DNA of 64,000 bases from Sphingomonas sp. UNC305MFCol5.2 (lineage in GTDB: Bacteria > Pseudomonadota > Alphaproteobacteria > Sphingomonadales > Sphingomonadaceae), in the NCBI RefSeq assembly GCF_000712135.1, contig NZ_JOOE01000004.1:374501-438500 (forward strand), given 5' to 3'. Positions 24,459-32,865 of this stretch are shown piece after piece (the first letter of the stretch is position 1; the number at the start of each line of letters is the position of its first letter). A program made the translations under genes and the position numbers. The notes under the pieces are model-generated. The model did not search any database. It saw only the letters and a list, made by a program, of their open reading frames with translations, and was not told where the DNA came from.

Positions 24459-26017
24459 GTCGTGACGGGCTCGCGATCGTCGGGGCGCGGCCTGGCATTG
24501 GCGAGCAGCGGCAGGAACAGCAAGGCGGCCAGGCTGATCACGCCAGAGGCGAGGAAGAACATGTCGAAGCCGTTGAAGCCGGCCTTGTCGAGCCACGTCA
24601 CCGCAGTGCCGCCGGCGCCCGACAGCAGTCGCGCGAGCAGGAAGGCGAAGCCTGACAGGAAGGCATATTGCGCGCCCGGAAAACGCGGGTTCACCAGCAT
24701 CGAGAGATAGACGACGAACACCGCGCCCGCCATGCCGTTGCCGAACTGGTCGGCGGCGGTGGCGATATAGAGGGTGTTCTGGTCCAGCGGCTGGTGCGCG
24801 AGCCAGACGAAGCCGAAATTACCGAGCGCCGCGAAGACCGCGCCGATGCTGAGCGTCACGCCCCAGCGCCAGCGGGTGACCATCCAGCCGCCCAGCCCGA
24901 CGCCGACGATGCTCGATCCGAGCGCGACCAGCCCGTCGGCCCAGCCGATCTGGGTCTTGGAGTAGCCGAGGTCGAGGATCATCGGCTTGGACAGGTTGAG
25001 CGCGAGCACGTCACCCATCCGATAGACCGAGACGAAGGCGAGGATGGCGATCGCCATATAGCCATAGCGCCAGAAGAAATCGGCATAGGGCCCGACCGCG
25101 GTGGAGGCGCGGATCGGGGAATCGGGTGCGGCATCGCGAATCCAGGGGAGCGCGACGGCGAGGAGCACGAAGGGCAGCATTGCGATGCCGAGCACCCAGG
25201 GGAGCACGTTGGTGTCGGCGCTGATGCCGATGCCGGAAGCCGCGCCGAGGATCACCCAGCCGACCGCCGCGGTGGCGACCGCGAGGGCAAGCAGGATCGC
25301 GGCCGATGCGGCCAGCCCGGTGGCGAGCGAGACCGCGCGTCCGCCGCCGCATCCGGGTGCGCGCGGCAGCAAGGCGAGGATCGGCAGCGGCACGGCGGCG
25401 CCCGCCGCGATCAGCAGATAGGAAGCGGTCCAGCCCGGCTCGATCCCGAAGCTGCGCAGCGAGGCCGAGATGCTGCCCGCGGCATCGGCGAAGAGCAGGG
25501 CGCCGCTTCCCGCCGCGACCATCGCGGTGCGATAACCCCAAAGATTCGAGGCCGCTACCGGACCCTGCTCCTCGGGAGTCGGCGCCAGTTCGATGCGCCA
25601 GGCGTCGGCAGCGACTTCGAGCGTGGTCGTCCAGAAAGCGAGCAGCACCGCGAACAATGCGGTGCGCGGCAGGCTGGCATCGTCCGAGAACACCGCCATC
25701 GCCACCATCGAGGTGAAGACGCCGAGTTGCGACAACATGATCCAGCCGCGCCTCTTGCCGAAGAAGCGCGCGAAGCCGGGGACGTCGTATCTGTCGAGCA
25801 GCGGTGCCCAGAGGAATTTGAAGGTGGGGAGAAGCTGCACCCAGGCGAAGAAGCCGATGACCGCGAGCACCACGCCGTGATCGGCGAGCCGCACGCTGAG
25901 CACGGTCGAGAACATGTAGAAGGGCAACCCGGCCGAGAAGCCGAGCAGCACGTAGAGCGCCATGCGCGGGAAGCCGCGGGGAATGCCGTGCGCGTCGGCC
26001 GCGACCGCCTCAGCCAA
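24455..26017 (-). CDS. ampG: AmpG-like MFS permease (muropeptide importer family)
   Basis: Up to 520 residues with 12 or more membrane spans. The N-terminal LLGFSAGLPFYMFSTVLSVRLAD and the WAPLLDRYDVPGFARFFGKRRGW loop are characteristic of AmpG, which imports anhydro-muropeptides for recycling. Its start reads TTG at 26017; an ATG at 25963 (MALYVLLGF) or an internal GTG may be used instead. It is translationally coupled to a serine hydrolase and divergent from a TonB receptor. It is somewhat longer than E. coli AmpG. Confidence 0.8.
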   Translation of the reverse strand: MAEAVAADAHGIPRGFPRMALYVLLGFSAGLPFYMFSTVLSVRLADHGVVLAVIGFFAWVQLLPTFKFLWAPLLDRYDVPGFARFFGKRRGWIMLSQLGVFTSMVAMAVFSDDASLPRTALFAVLLAFWTTTLEVAADAWRIELAPTPEEQGPVAASNLWGYRTAMVAAGSGALLFADAAGSISASLRSFGIEPGWTASYLLIAAGAAVPLPILALLPRAPGCGGGRAVSLATGLAASAAILLALAVATAAVGWVILGAASGIGISADTNVLPWVLGIAMLPFVLLAVALPWIRDAAPDSPIRASTAVGPYADFFWRYGYMAIAILAFVSVYRMGDVLALNLSKPMILDLGYSKTQIGWADGLVALGSSIVGVGLGGWMVTRWRWGVTLSIGAVFAALGNFGFVWLAHQPLDQNTLYIATAADQFGNGMAGAVFVVYLSMLVNPRFPGAQYAFLSGFAFLLARLLSGAGGTAVTWLDKAGFNGFDMFFLASGVISLAALLFLPLLANARPRPDDREPVTT

Positions 26018-26033
26018 GCGGCGCGACCGATCG

Positions 26034-26205
26034 ATGTTGCAGCTGATGTTGCGTCATCTTGCGTCCCCGGAAACAGCTCGAGACCAAGCTCGCCCGCAGC
26101 TCTGCGGCAGTCAATGGCGATGGTGTTGCGTGCGCACCACGATCCCGGCGCAACATGCCTTGCGGCTATGGTTGTGCGAACAGAAACTATGGCGCGGCGC
26201 AACAT
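26034..26205. promoter_or_regulatory. Cluster of TGTTGC(G) motifs between divergent genes
   Basis: The 248-base gap between the AmpG-like permease and the TonB receptor carries five copies of RTGTTGC(G) in both orientations: ATGTTGCA at 26034, ATGTTGCG at 26046, GTGTTGCG at 26123, CGCAACAT at 26149 and CGCAACAT at 26198. The repetition and placement suggest a regulator binding array controlling one or both genes. The binding protein is unknown. Confidence 0.5.
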
Positions 26206-26265
26206 TCTTGTTACTTAATGTCTCGGTTCCGCCGTGGGCAGGCGGAACAATGGGGGCAAAATCAA

Positions 26266-29200
26266 ATGGCTGGCATCACGTCGTTCAAGATTTTTCTTGT
26301 TTCGGGAACGGCGTTCGCCGCGCTTGCGGGGGCGGTACCGGCCTTCGCGCAGACGACCACCAAGCAGTCGACTCCCGAGGCGGCGACGCCCACCGGCGCG
26401 GCGCTGCCGGTTTCGGATGCCGACCAGACCGCCGAGCAGGAACCGGGCGGCCGCAACAACGAGATCCTCGTCACCGGTTCGCGTATCCGGCAGGATCCGA
26501 ACAATTCGGCGCTGCCGCTGCAGATCATCACGACGCAGGAAATCCAGCGCAACGGCATCAGCAGCCCCGAGCAGCTGATCATGTTCCTGAGCACCAACGG
26601 CACCGGCGCGGACAACCTCGCCTCGAATGCCGACGTGACCAGCGGCGCCCAGCGCGGCACCAACGGGCTTTCGGCGGCGAATTTGCGCGGGCAGGGCAGC
26701 GCCGCGACGCTGGTATTGCTCAACGGACGCCGCGTCGCCGCGCACGGCCTCACCGGCGGCGCGGTCGACGTCAACCAGATCCCGTTCGCGGCGATCGAGC
26801 GCGTCGAAGTGCTCAAGGACGGCGCCTCGGCGATCTACGGCACCGACGCGGTGGGCGGCGTGATCAACTTCATCACCCGCAAGGATTATCAGGGGCTCGG
26901 CTTCAACGCCTTCACCGATGTGACCGAAGCGGGCGGCGGCAACATCTATCGGCTCTCGGGCATCGCCGGCTATGGCGATCTCGACGAAGACGGCTTCAAC
27001 GTGATGGGCGCGGTGGCCTATAGCTGGAACCGGGCGCTGCGCGGCGAGGACCGCCCCTTCGTCAACGGCTACCAGCCCGAGCGCGGGCTCTCGATCGACA
27101 CGCGCGGCACGCCGATTGCGACGGCGTTCAACATCGGCGCCAACACCCGGCCGAACAGCATCACCGCCGGCGGCACACTGCTCACCGGGCTGAACCTGGT
27201 CGCGCCCAACGGCGCGAACGCGGCCGCGGGCGGCATCAACATCCTCGACCTTCCCGGCGGGGCCGGTTGCGGGTCGATGGACGGCGGTCTGCCCTATGAC
27301 GAGGCGCTGTGGAACGCACCCACGGCTTATTATGCCTGCGCCTGGGACACCGGCCGCGCCGCGGTGCTCCAGCAGCCGATCAACACGCTGACCTATTATG
27401 GTCGCGGCGTGGTGAATTTGGGCGAAGGGCATCAGATGTCGTTCGAGATCACGGGCTCGGACGCGACTTCGGCCAAGCGCTTCTCGAATGCGCAGCTCAC
27501 GGCGAACACGACCAATCTCGCGATCGCCTATCCGCTCAACAGCCTGACCGCGGCGACCTATAACAGCGTGTTCAACGCGATCCGCGCGGCCTTCCCGGCG
27601 CAGGCGGCGGCACTCGACGGCCGCTACGGCCGGCCGATCGCGTATCGCTGGCGGTGCATCGCCTGCGGCACGCGCGAATATGTGACCAACACCAAGACCA
27701 TCCGCGCCGCGTTCGGCGTCGAGGGGCCGATGTTCGGGGTCGGCGACTGGGATTATCGCGCGGGCGCGTCCTACGCGAAGAGCGAGTCCTCGTCGGTGCT
27801 CGGCACCGGCTATTATTATCGCGGCACCTTCAGCAATGGCGATTTCGATCCCAATGCCCCGGCCGTAGCCGGCGCCGCGCCGATCAACGGCCAGGTCGCC
27901 CGCGGCCTGGTGGGCTTGATGAACAGCGGCCTGATCAATCCGTTCAGTACGGCCCAGACTCCCGAGGGCCTGGCCGCGCTGGAATCGGTCTCGGCTTATG
28001 GCGCGACCTTGTATGGCGGCCAGTATGAAGTGAAGCAGTTCGACGTTTCGGTGTCGGGCTCGCTGTTCCCGATCTGGGGCGGCGACATCCAGATGGCGGC
28101 GGGCCTCGACGTGCGCAAAGAGACCTATTCGTTCAACGGTTCGGAAGCCGCTGCGGCGACGGCGCCGGTGATCTTCCTCGCGGCGTTCGACAACATCAAT
28201 GCGCTGACCCCGAAGAACCGCACCGTGAAGGCGGCCTATGCCGAAGTGCTGGTGCCGTTGTTCCCCGGCTTCGAAGTCACCGGCGCGGTGCGCATCGACG
28301 AATATACCGGGTTCGGATCGACGACCAATCCGAAGGTCTCGGTCAAGTTCCGCCCGATCGACCAGATCATGTTCCGCGGCTCGTACAATACCGGCTTCCG
28401 CGTGCCGTCGTTCAACCAGATCTTCAACGGCATCACCGAGGCGACCTATGCGGGCAGCGACCTCGCCGATCCGGTCCTGTGCCCGGGTGGCGTGCCCACC
28501 AGCACGGTCGGCAGCGGCCAGCCTTGCGCCCAGATCCGCCCGGAAATCTATACCGGCGGCAATCGCGAACTGGGGCCCGAGACAGCGAAGCAGCTCAGTG
28601 CCGGTGTGGTCATCCAGCCGGCACCGCTGTTCAGCGCCTCGCTCGACTGGTGGATGATCAACGTCGACAACACGATCCAGACGCTCACGCTGCGCCAGTT
28701 GATCGACAATGCTTCGCTGTTTCCGGAGCGCTTTCTTCGTGATCCCACGACCAATGTGGTCCTCGGCATCGACCAGCGCTGGATCAACGCCGGTTCGCGG
28801 CGCACGCAGGGCCTGGAAGTGTCGCTGCGCGCGGGGCATGAGTTCGGCGGGGGCAGCCGCGTCTCGGCGGGGCTGGACGGCACGCTGCTGCTCAAGAAGC
28901 GCGAGAAGCTGACGCCGACCGCGCAATATGGCCCGAGCCTGATCGGGGTGTTCAGCTTCGCCGGCGATCTGGGCGTGCGCTGGAAGCACAATGCGTTCGT
29001 CAGCTATTCGAACGACGATGTCAGCCTCTCGCTGAGCCAGATCTTCCGCAAGGGCTACAAGAACGGCGCGCTGCCGGGCATCGCGGCGGGGACGGTCACG
29101 CGGCCCGGATACAATGCGTTCGTGAAGGACTATATCGTCTACAATCTGTCGATGAGCTACACAGGGCTTTCGCCGAACTTCAAGCTGACGGCGGGCGTGC

Positions 29201-29334
29201 GAAATCTGTTCGACACCGATCCGCCTTTCGCGATCACCTATGACGGCAACACCGGCGCCGGCGGCTCGTGGGAACCGCGCGTCGCCGATCCGCGCGGGCG
29301 CAGCTTCACGATGGGCGTCGAAGTCAAGTTCTGA
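26266..29334 (+). CDS. TonB-dependent outer-membrane receptor
   Basis: 1022 residues from MAGITSFK. Signal peptide to AFAQ (about residue 27). TonB-box-like NNEILVTGSRIRQ, then a plug domain with LNGRRVAAHG and VEVLKDGASAIYGTDAVGGVINFITRK. The rest is a 22-strand barrel rich in Tyr/Asn/Gly and ending in an aromatic residue (EVKF). It imports a large or scarce ligand using TonB energy. It is divergent from an AmpG-like permease and next to D-glutamate genes, so a cell-wall fragment or peptide ligand is a reasonable guess. Confidence 0.93.
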   Translation: MAGITSFKIFLVSGTAFAALAGAVPAFAQTTTKQSTPEAATPTGAALPVSDADQTAEQEPGGRNNEILVTGSRIRQDPNNSALPLQIITTQEIQRNGISSPEQLIMFLSTNGTGADNLASNADVTSGAQRGTNGLSAANLRGQGSAATLVLLNGRRVAAHGLTGGAVDVNQIPFAAIERVEVLKDGASAIYGTDAVGGVINFITRKDYQGLGFNAFTDVTEAGGGNIYRLSGIAGYGDLDEDGFNVMGAVAYSWNRALRGEDRPFVNGYQPERGLSIDTRGTPIATAFNIGANTRPNSITAGGTLLTGLNLVAPNGANAAAGGINILDLPGGAGCGSMDGGLPYDEALWNAPTAYYACAWDTGRAAVLQQPINTLTYYGRGVVNLGEGHQMSFEITGSDATSAKRFSNAQLTANTTNLAIAYPLNSLTAATYNSVFNAIRAAFPAQAAALDGRYGRPIAYRWRCIACGTREYVTNTKTIRAAFGVEGPMFGVGDWDYRAGASYAKSESSSVLGTGYYYRGTFSNGDFDPNAPAVAGAAPINGQVARGLVGLMNSGLINPFSTAQTPEGLAALESVSAYGATLYGGQYEVKQFDVSVSGSLFPIWGGDIQMAAGLDVRKETYSFNGSEAAAATAPVIFLAAFDNINALTPKNRTVKAAYAEVLVPLFPGFEVTGAVRIDEYTGFGSTTNPKVSVKFRPIDQIMFRGSYNTGFRVPSFNQIFNGITEATYAGSDLADPVLCPGGVPTSTVGSGQPCAQIRPEIYTGGNRELGPETAKQLSAGVVIQPAPLFSASLDWWMINVDNTIQTLTLRQLIDNASLFPERFLRDPTTNVVLGIDQRWINAGSRRTQGLEVSLRAGHEFGGGSRVSAGLDGTLLLKKREKLTPTAQYGPSLIGVFSFAGDLGVRWKHNAFVSYSNDDVSLSLSQIFRKGYKNGALPGIAAGTVTRPGYNAFVKDYIVYNLSMSYTGLSPNFKLTAGVRNLFDTDPPFAITYDGNTGAGGSWEPRVADPRGRSFTMGVEVKF

Positions 29335-29354
29335 ACCGGCTTGGGGGGAGGCGA

Positions 29355-29388
29355 GGGGTCGCGGCGAGATTTCCGCCGCGGCCCCTTT
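29355..29388 (+). terminator. Intrinsic terminator after the TonB receptor
   Basis: GGGGTCGCGGCG pairs with CGCCGCGGCCCC (12 bp, one G-U) around a 7-base AGATTTC loop and is followed by TTT. It lies 21 bases after the receptor stop codon. Confidence 0.75.
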
Positions 29389-29647
29389 CCACGCGCGGGC
29401 GGCGAGGATGTTTCTTGATACGACCTTCGGATGGACGCGCGTGGTGGTTACTGGCCCGCTAGCCTCGATTGTTTTGAGTCTTAAAGGCTAAGTATTTGAT
29501 TTCATGAAGATCGTGTCTTGGGCGATCTTTGCGTGTAGATGGCCGCAAGTCGGTTCTGTCCTATCTTTGTGTGTTTCGCTGTGGGACATTCCTGCGCGAC
29601 TCGCGGATTTGCCAGGGGCGGTAGCCGCGCGTTTTGGGGGGACGTGC
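29389..29647 (+). other. AT-richer leader upstream of the membrane protein-DyP-P450 operon
   Basis: This stretch is less GC-rich than its surroundings (GTTTTGAGTCTTAAAGGCTA around 29470) and contains a TAGCCT/AGGCTA inverted repeat spanning about 29460-29490. An in-frame start at 29504 would extend the downstream gene by 48 residues, but that extension is not hydrophilic or conserved-looking. It is likely the promoter region. No confident -35/-10 pair is called. Confidence 0.45.
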
Positions 29648-31273
29648 ATGCGGCAAACCACTTTGTCCGTGGCGCTCGAGGTAAAGCCCGAGAGCTATGA
29701 TCATCTGTCGTCGCTGCTCGACAAATTGCGTGCGAAACGCAGTACGAACCCGTCCGGGGGCGAGGGTCCGTTCGCCGATTTCCTGACGCGGGTGCCCGCG
29801 CTGCACTTCATGTCGCTCAGCGTGTTTCCCGGCTTCGATTACGATCCACTGTTCGTGATCGAGGCCAATTTCGACGGACCGGCAGGATCGTTCTGGGCGC
29901 AGCTCGAATCGGCGATCGGCCCGGACCTGCGCGCGATGCTGCGCTGCTGCAAATGCCCGCTCGACAATGACGGGCCGCTGTTCACGTCGATCACCGCGCC
30001 TGACTCGCGCGCGCCGATCGCGCCTTATCTCGAGCGCCGCTCGCTGACGCCGACCGTATTCCATCACGGCAATCGCGGGATGACGCGCGATCGCATCCTC
30101 GCCGAGCACAAATTGTTCGAGGCGACGCGCGTCGAGCTGCGCTCCGCCAATGTCGACGGGCCCAACCCCTATCGCGTGCTCCGGCCGGCGCAGATCCATG
30201 CGAAGCTGCGCAGCACGTTGCTCCCCGATTTCGGCTGGCTCGACCAACCCGCGCCGGCGCGCATCCCGCTCGCCGAGAATATCGGTGATTGGGTGCGGCT
30301 GATCGTCTTCATCGTCGCGGCAGTGTTCGTGCTGTCGGTGCCCGGACTGTTCATCAGCCTGGCGATGCCATGGGATCGCTATCTGATCCTGCTGGCGGTG
30401 GTGTTCGTCGGCATCGCGCTGATGCTCAGGCGGATCGGCGTCGCGCTGCCCGGCACCGAGGTCGCGAGCCGGTTCAGCTTCCTCAAATTCTTCTTCAGCC
30501 AGCTGATCCCGCTCGCCTTGTTCGTGCTGGGCTATCTGGTGGTCGCGGTGGCGATCGGCACGCCGGTGTCGATGCTGCTCACCGCACGAAACTTCGATGC
30601 GGCTTGGCATGGGATGATCACCTGGTTGCTCTGGGGACTGGCGAGCGCGCCGGTGACGGTGGCGATCATCGTGCTGTGGCTGCGCGTGCTCGAGCGGCGC
30701 GACGCTTCGCAGGACGCGCCGCCGGTCGATCCCAAGATGCTGCGCGAAATGGCGCGGCGCGAGGACTGGATTCCGCAGAACCACATGGGATCGCTGGTGC
30801 TGATCAAGCCCGGCGCCCTGCGCATGATCCTGATCCGCGCGGGGCATCGCGGGCTGGGGCTCGTGCTGCGGATCCAGGCGCGGAGCGGCTATCTCGGCTC
30901 GATGCGCACGATCCATTTCGCGCATTGGGCGATGGTCAACAACAAGTCGCGCCTCATGTTCTTCTCGAACTTCGACCAGACCTGGGAGAGCTATCTCGAT
31001 GATTTCATCGAGAAGGCGCATGCCGGGCTCACGCTGGCATGGTGCTGCGGCGTGGGCTTCCCGCCGACCCGGTTCCTCGTGAAGGACGGCGCGAGCCATG
31101 GCCGCCAGTTCAAGGAATGGGCGCGCCATTCGATGACGGTCAGCCGCTTCTGGTACTCGGCCTATAAGGATCTCACCGCCGAGCAGATCGAGCGGAATTT
31201 CCGCATCGCGATGGGCTTACGCAAGACAGCACTCTCGGACAAGGACGCCGCTTTGTGGATCAACGACCTGTGA
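29648..31273 (+). CDS. Unknown four-helix membrane protein, first gene of DyP-P450 operon
   Basis: 541 residues from the ATG at 29648, preceded by GGGGGGACG. Residues 1-210 are soluble. Then come four membrane helices (LIVFIVAAVFVLSVPGLFISLAM, YLILLAVVFVGIALML, LIPLALFVLGYLVVAVAIG, GMITWLLWGLASAPVTVAIIVLWL). A C-terminal soluble domain of about 170 residues contains MRTIHFAHWAMVNNKSRLMFFSNFDQTWESYLDDF. The latter half recalls ferredoxin-like or peroxidase-associated domains, but I do not recognise a family. It overlaps or abuts the DyP gene, so it probably works with it. Confidence 0.8.
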   Translation: MRQTTLSVALEVKPESYDHLSSLLDKLRAKRSTNPSGGEGPFADFLTRVPALHFMSLSVFPGFDYDPLFVIEANFDGPAGSFWAQLESAIGPDLRAMLRCCKCPLDNDGPLFTSITAPDSRAPIAPYLERRSLTPTVFHHGNRGMTRDRILAEHKLFEATRVELRSANVDGPNPYRVLRPAQIHAKLRSTLLPDFGWLDQPAPARIPLAENIGDWVRLIVFIVAAVFVLSVPGLFISLAMPWDRYLILLAVVFVGIALMLRRIGVALPGTEVASRFSFLKFFFSQLIPLALFVLGYLVVAVAIGTPVSMLLTARNFDAAWHGMITWLLWGLASAPVTVAIIVLWLRVLERRDASQDAPPVDPKMLREMARREDWIPQNHMGSLVLIKPGALRMILIRAGHRGLGLVLRIQARSGYLGSMRTIHFAHWAMVNNKSRLMFFSNFDQTWESYLDDFIEKAHAGLTLAWCCGVGFPPTRFLVKDGASHGRQFKEWARHSMTVSRFWYSAYKDLTAEQIERNFRIAMGLRKTALSDKDAALWINDL

Positions 31274-32865
31274 GCGCCGCGCCGCAAAAGGGCCCGCCGA
31301 GCTGGCGGCTCGCGCCGCCGCACGACAAATTGGCCCAGGGCATGGTGGTGAGCGGTTTCGCGTCGCTGCCCACCGGCCGCGCATTGTTCCTGAAATTCGA
31401 CTGGAAGGGCGTTGCGAAGAAGAAGGCGGGCGGCGCCTGGCTGCAGGCGCTGCACGCGGTGGCGCCGATCAGCGATGCCGATGGGCGCGAGGAGCGCTCG
31501 GCCGGGCTGGGCCTCACCTGGGAAGGGATGCGCAAGATGGGGCTGTCCCCCAATGCGCTCGCCTCGTTCGACCGGCCGTTCAAGGAAGGCATGTTCCAGG
31601 AAGACCGGCTGCGCCGTCTCGGCGACAGGCGCGAGGACAAGTGGCTCGAGACGGTGATCCCCGGCGGGCCGAAATGGAGCGGCAACACCCCGCTCGACGA
31701 CGCCGCGGTCGATGACGAGGCGCGCGCGTTCGACGACGAGGAAAAGGTGACCGAAGCGCGCATCGCCACGCCGATCACGGTGCATGCGCTGCTGCTGCTT
31801 TACGACCAGGACGAGGAAAACGCGGAGGCCTGGTGCAAGACGGTGGGCGATGCGCTGGAGCCGTTCGGCGTGAAGATCGTCCACGGCCTGCCGCTCGACC
31901 TTCGCCCCGACGAACGCGGGATCGCGCGCGAGCATTTCGGCTTTGCCGACGGCGTGTCGCAGCCCGCACCGTTCGAGCCGGGGACGGTGATCGTGAAGGG
32001 TGGGGCTGACTATCCCAAGGACCCGTGGAACGGCGTGCCGCTCGGCGAAGTGCTGATGGGGCATGAGAACGGGCATCATGAGATCGCGCTCGGGCCGGTC
32101 GTGGTCGATTCGGAGGAGGGCCGCGCCGCCGGGCTGCCGCCGCATCCGCGCGGCGAGGGCTTCCTCGATCTCGGGCTCGACGGCAGCTATATGGTGGTGC
32201 GCGAGCTCAAGCAGGACGTAACCAAATTCTGGGAGTCGATGCACGCCGGGGCGGAACGGATCAACCGGCGCGATCCCGAGCATTCGGCGCATATCGACGC
32301 CGAATGGATCGCCAGCCGCGTGATCGGCCGCGATCTCAACGGCAATCTGCTGTGCCCGGCCGGCGTGCTTCCGGTCGACAAGTACAACCAGCCGGACAAT
32401 GATTTCCTGTTCTACGATCGCGATCGGCTCGGCCATGGCTGCCCGCTGGGGAGCCATGTCCGCCGCGGCAATCCGCGCGACGGGCTCGCGCCCAAGCCGA
32501 GCGACAAGCAGACCCTGCTCGACGCGTCGAACAACCACCGCATCCTGCGGCGTGGACGCAAATACGGGCCCGATATCGCCGATCCGCTCAAGGACGACGG
32601 CGCCAATCGGGGCCTGCTGTTCATCTGCCTCAACACCGACATCACCCGCCAGTTCGAATTCGTCCAGCAGACCTGGATGCTCAACCAGAACTTCGCCTTC
32701 CTCTACGACGAGGTCGATCCCCTGCTCGGGCCCAAGGGGATGCTGACCATTCCCGAGGAGCCGCTGCGGCGGATCATCGAGGTCGACACGTTCGTGAAGA
32801 TGGCGGGCGGCGAATATTTCTTCCTGCCGAGCATTCCGGCGCTTCGCTACCTGGCTTCGCTATGA
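31255..32865 (+). CDS. DyP-type haem peroxidase
   Basis: 536 residues (531 if the GTG at 31270, overlapping the previous stop as GTGA, is the start). The GxxDG motif is in HFGFADGVSQP (residues 229-233). The proximal haem His is in CPLGSHVRRGNPRD (His401) and the distal Arg region in NTDITRQFEFVQQTW. No Tat signal, so it is cytosolic or membrane-associated. The family oxidises dyes, lignin-like phenols or other substrates with H2O2. The ATGA overlap with the P450 gene indicates co-production. Confidence 0.9.
   Translation: MDQRPVSAAPQKGPPSWRLAPPHDKLAQGMVVSGFASLPTGRALFLKFDWKGVAKKKAGGAWLQALHAVAPISDADGREERSAGLGLTWEGMRKMGLSPNALASFDRPFKEGMFQEDRLRRLGDRREDKWLETVIPGGPKWSGNTPLDDAAVDDEARAFDDEEKVTEARIATPITVHALLLLYDQDEENAEAWCKTVGDALEPFGVKIVHGLPLDLRPDERGIAREHFGFADGVSQPAPFEPGTVIVKGGADYPKDPWNGVPLGEVLMGHENGHHEIALGPVVVDSEEGRAAGLPPHPRGEGFLDLGLDGSYMVVRELKQDVTKFWESMHAGAERINRRDPEHSAHIDAEWIASRVIGRDLNGNLLCPAGVLPVDKYNQPDNDFLFYDRDRLGHGCPLGSHVRRGNPRDGLAPKPSDKQTLLDASNNHRILRRGRKYGPDIADPLKDDGANRGLLFICLNTDITRQFEFVQQTWMLNQNFAFLYDEVDPLLGPKGMLTIPEEPLRRIIEVDTFVKMAGGEYFFLPSIPALRYLASL

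Noticed and set aside
26215..28989. 924-codon minus-strand frame
   Set aside because: Antisense to the TonB receptor; His/Arg/Asp-rich shadow composition.
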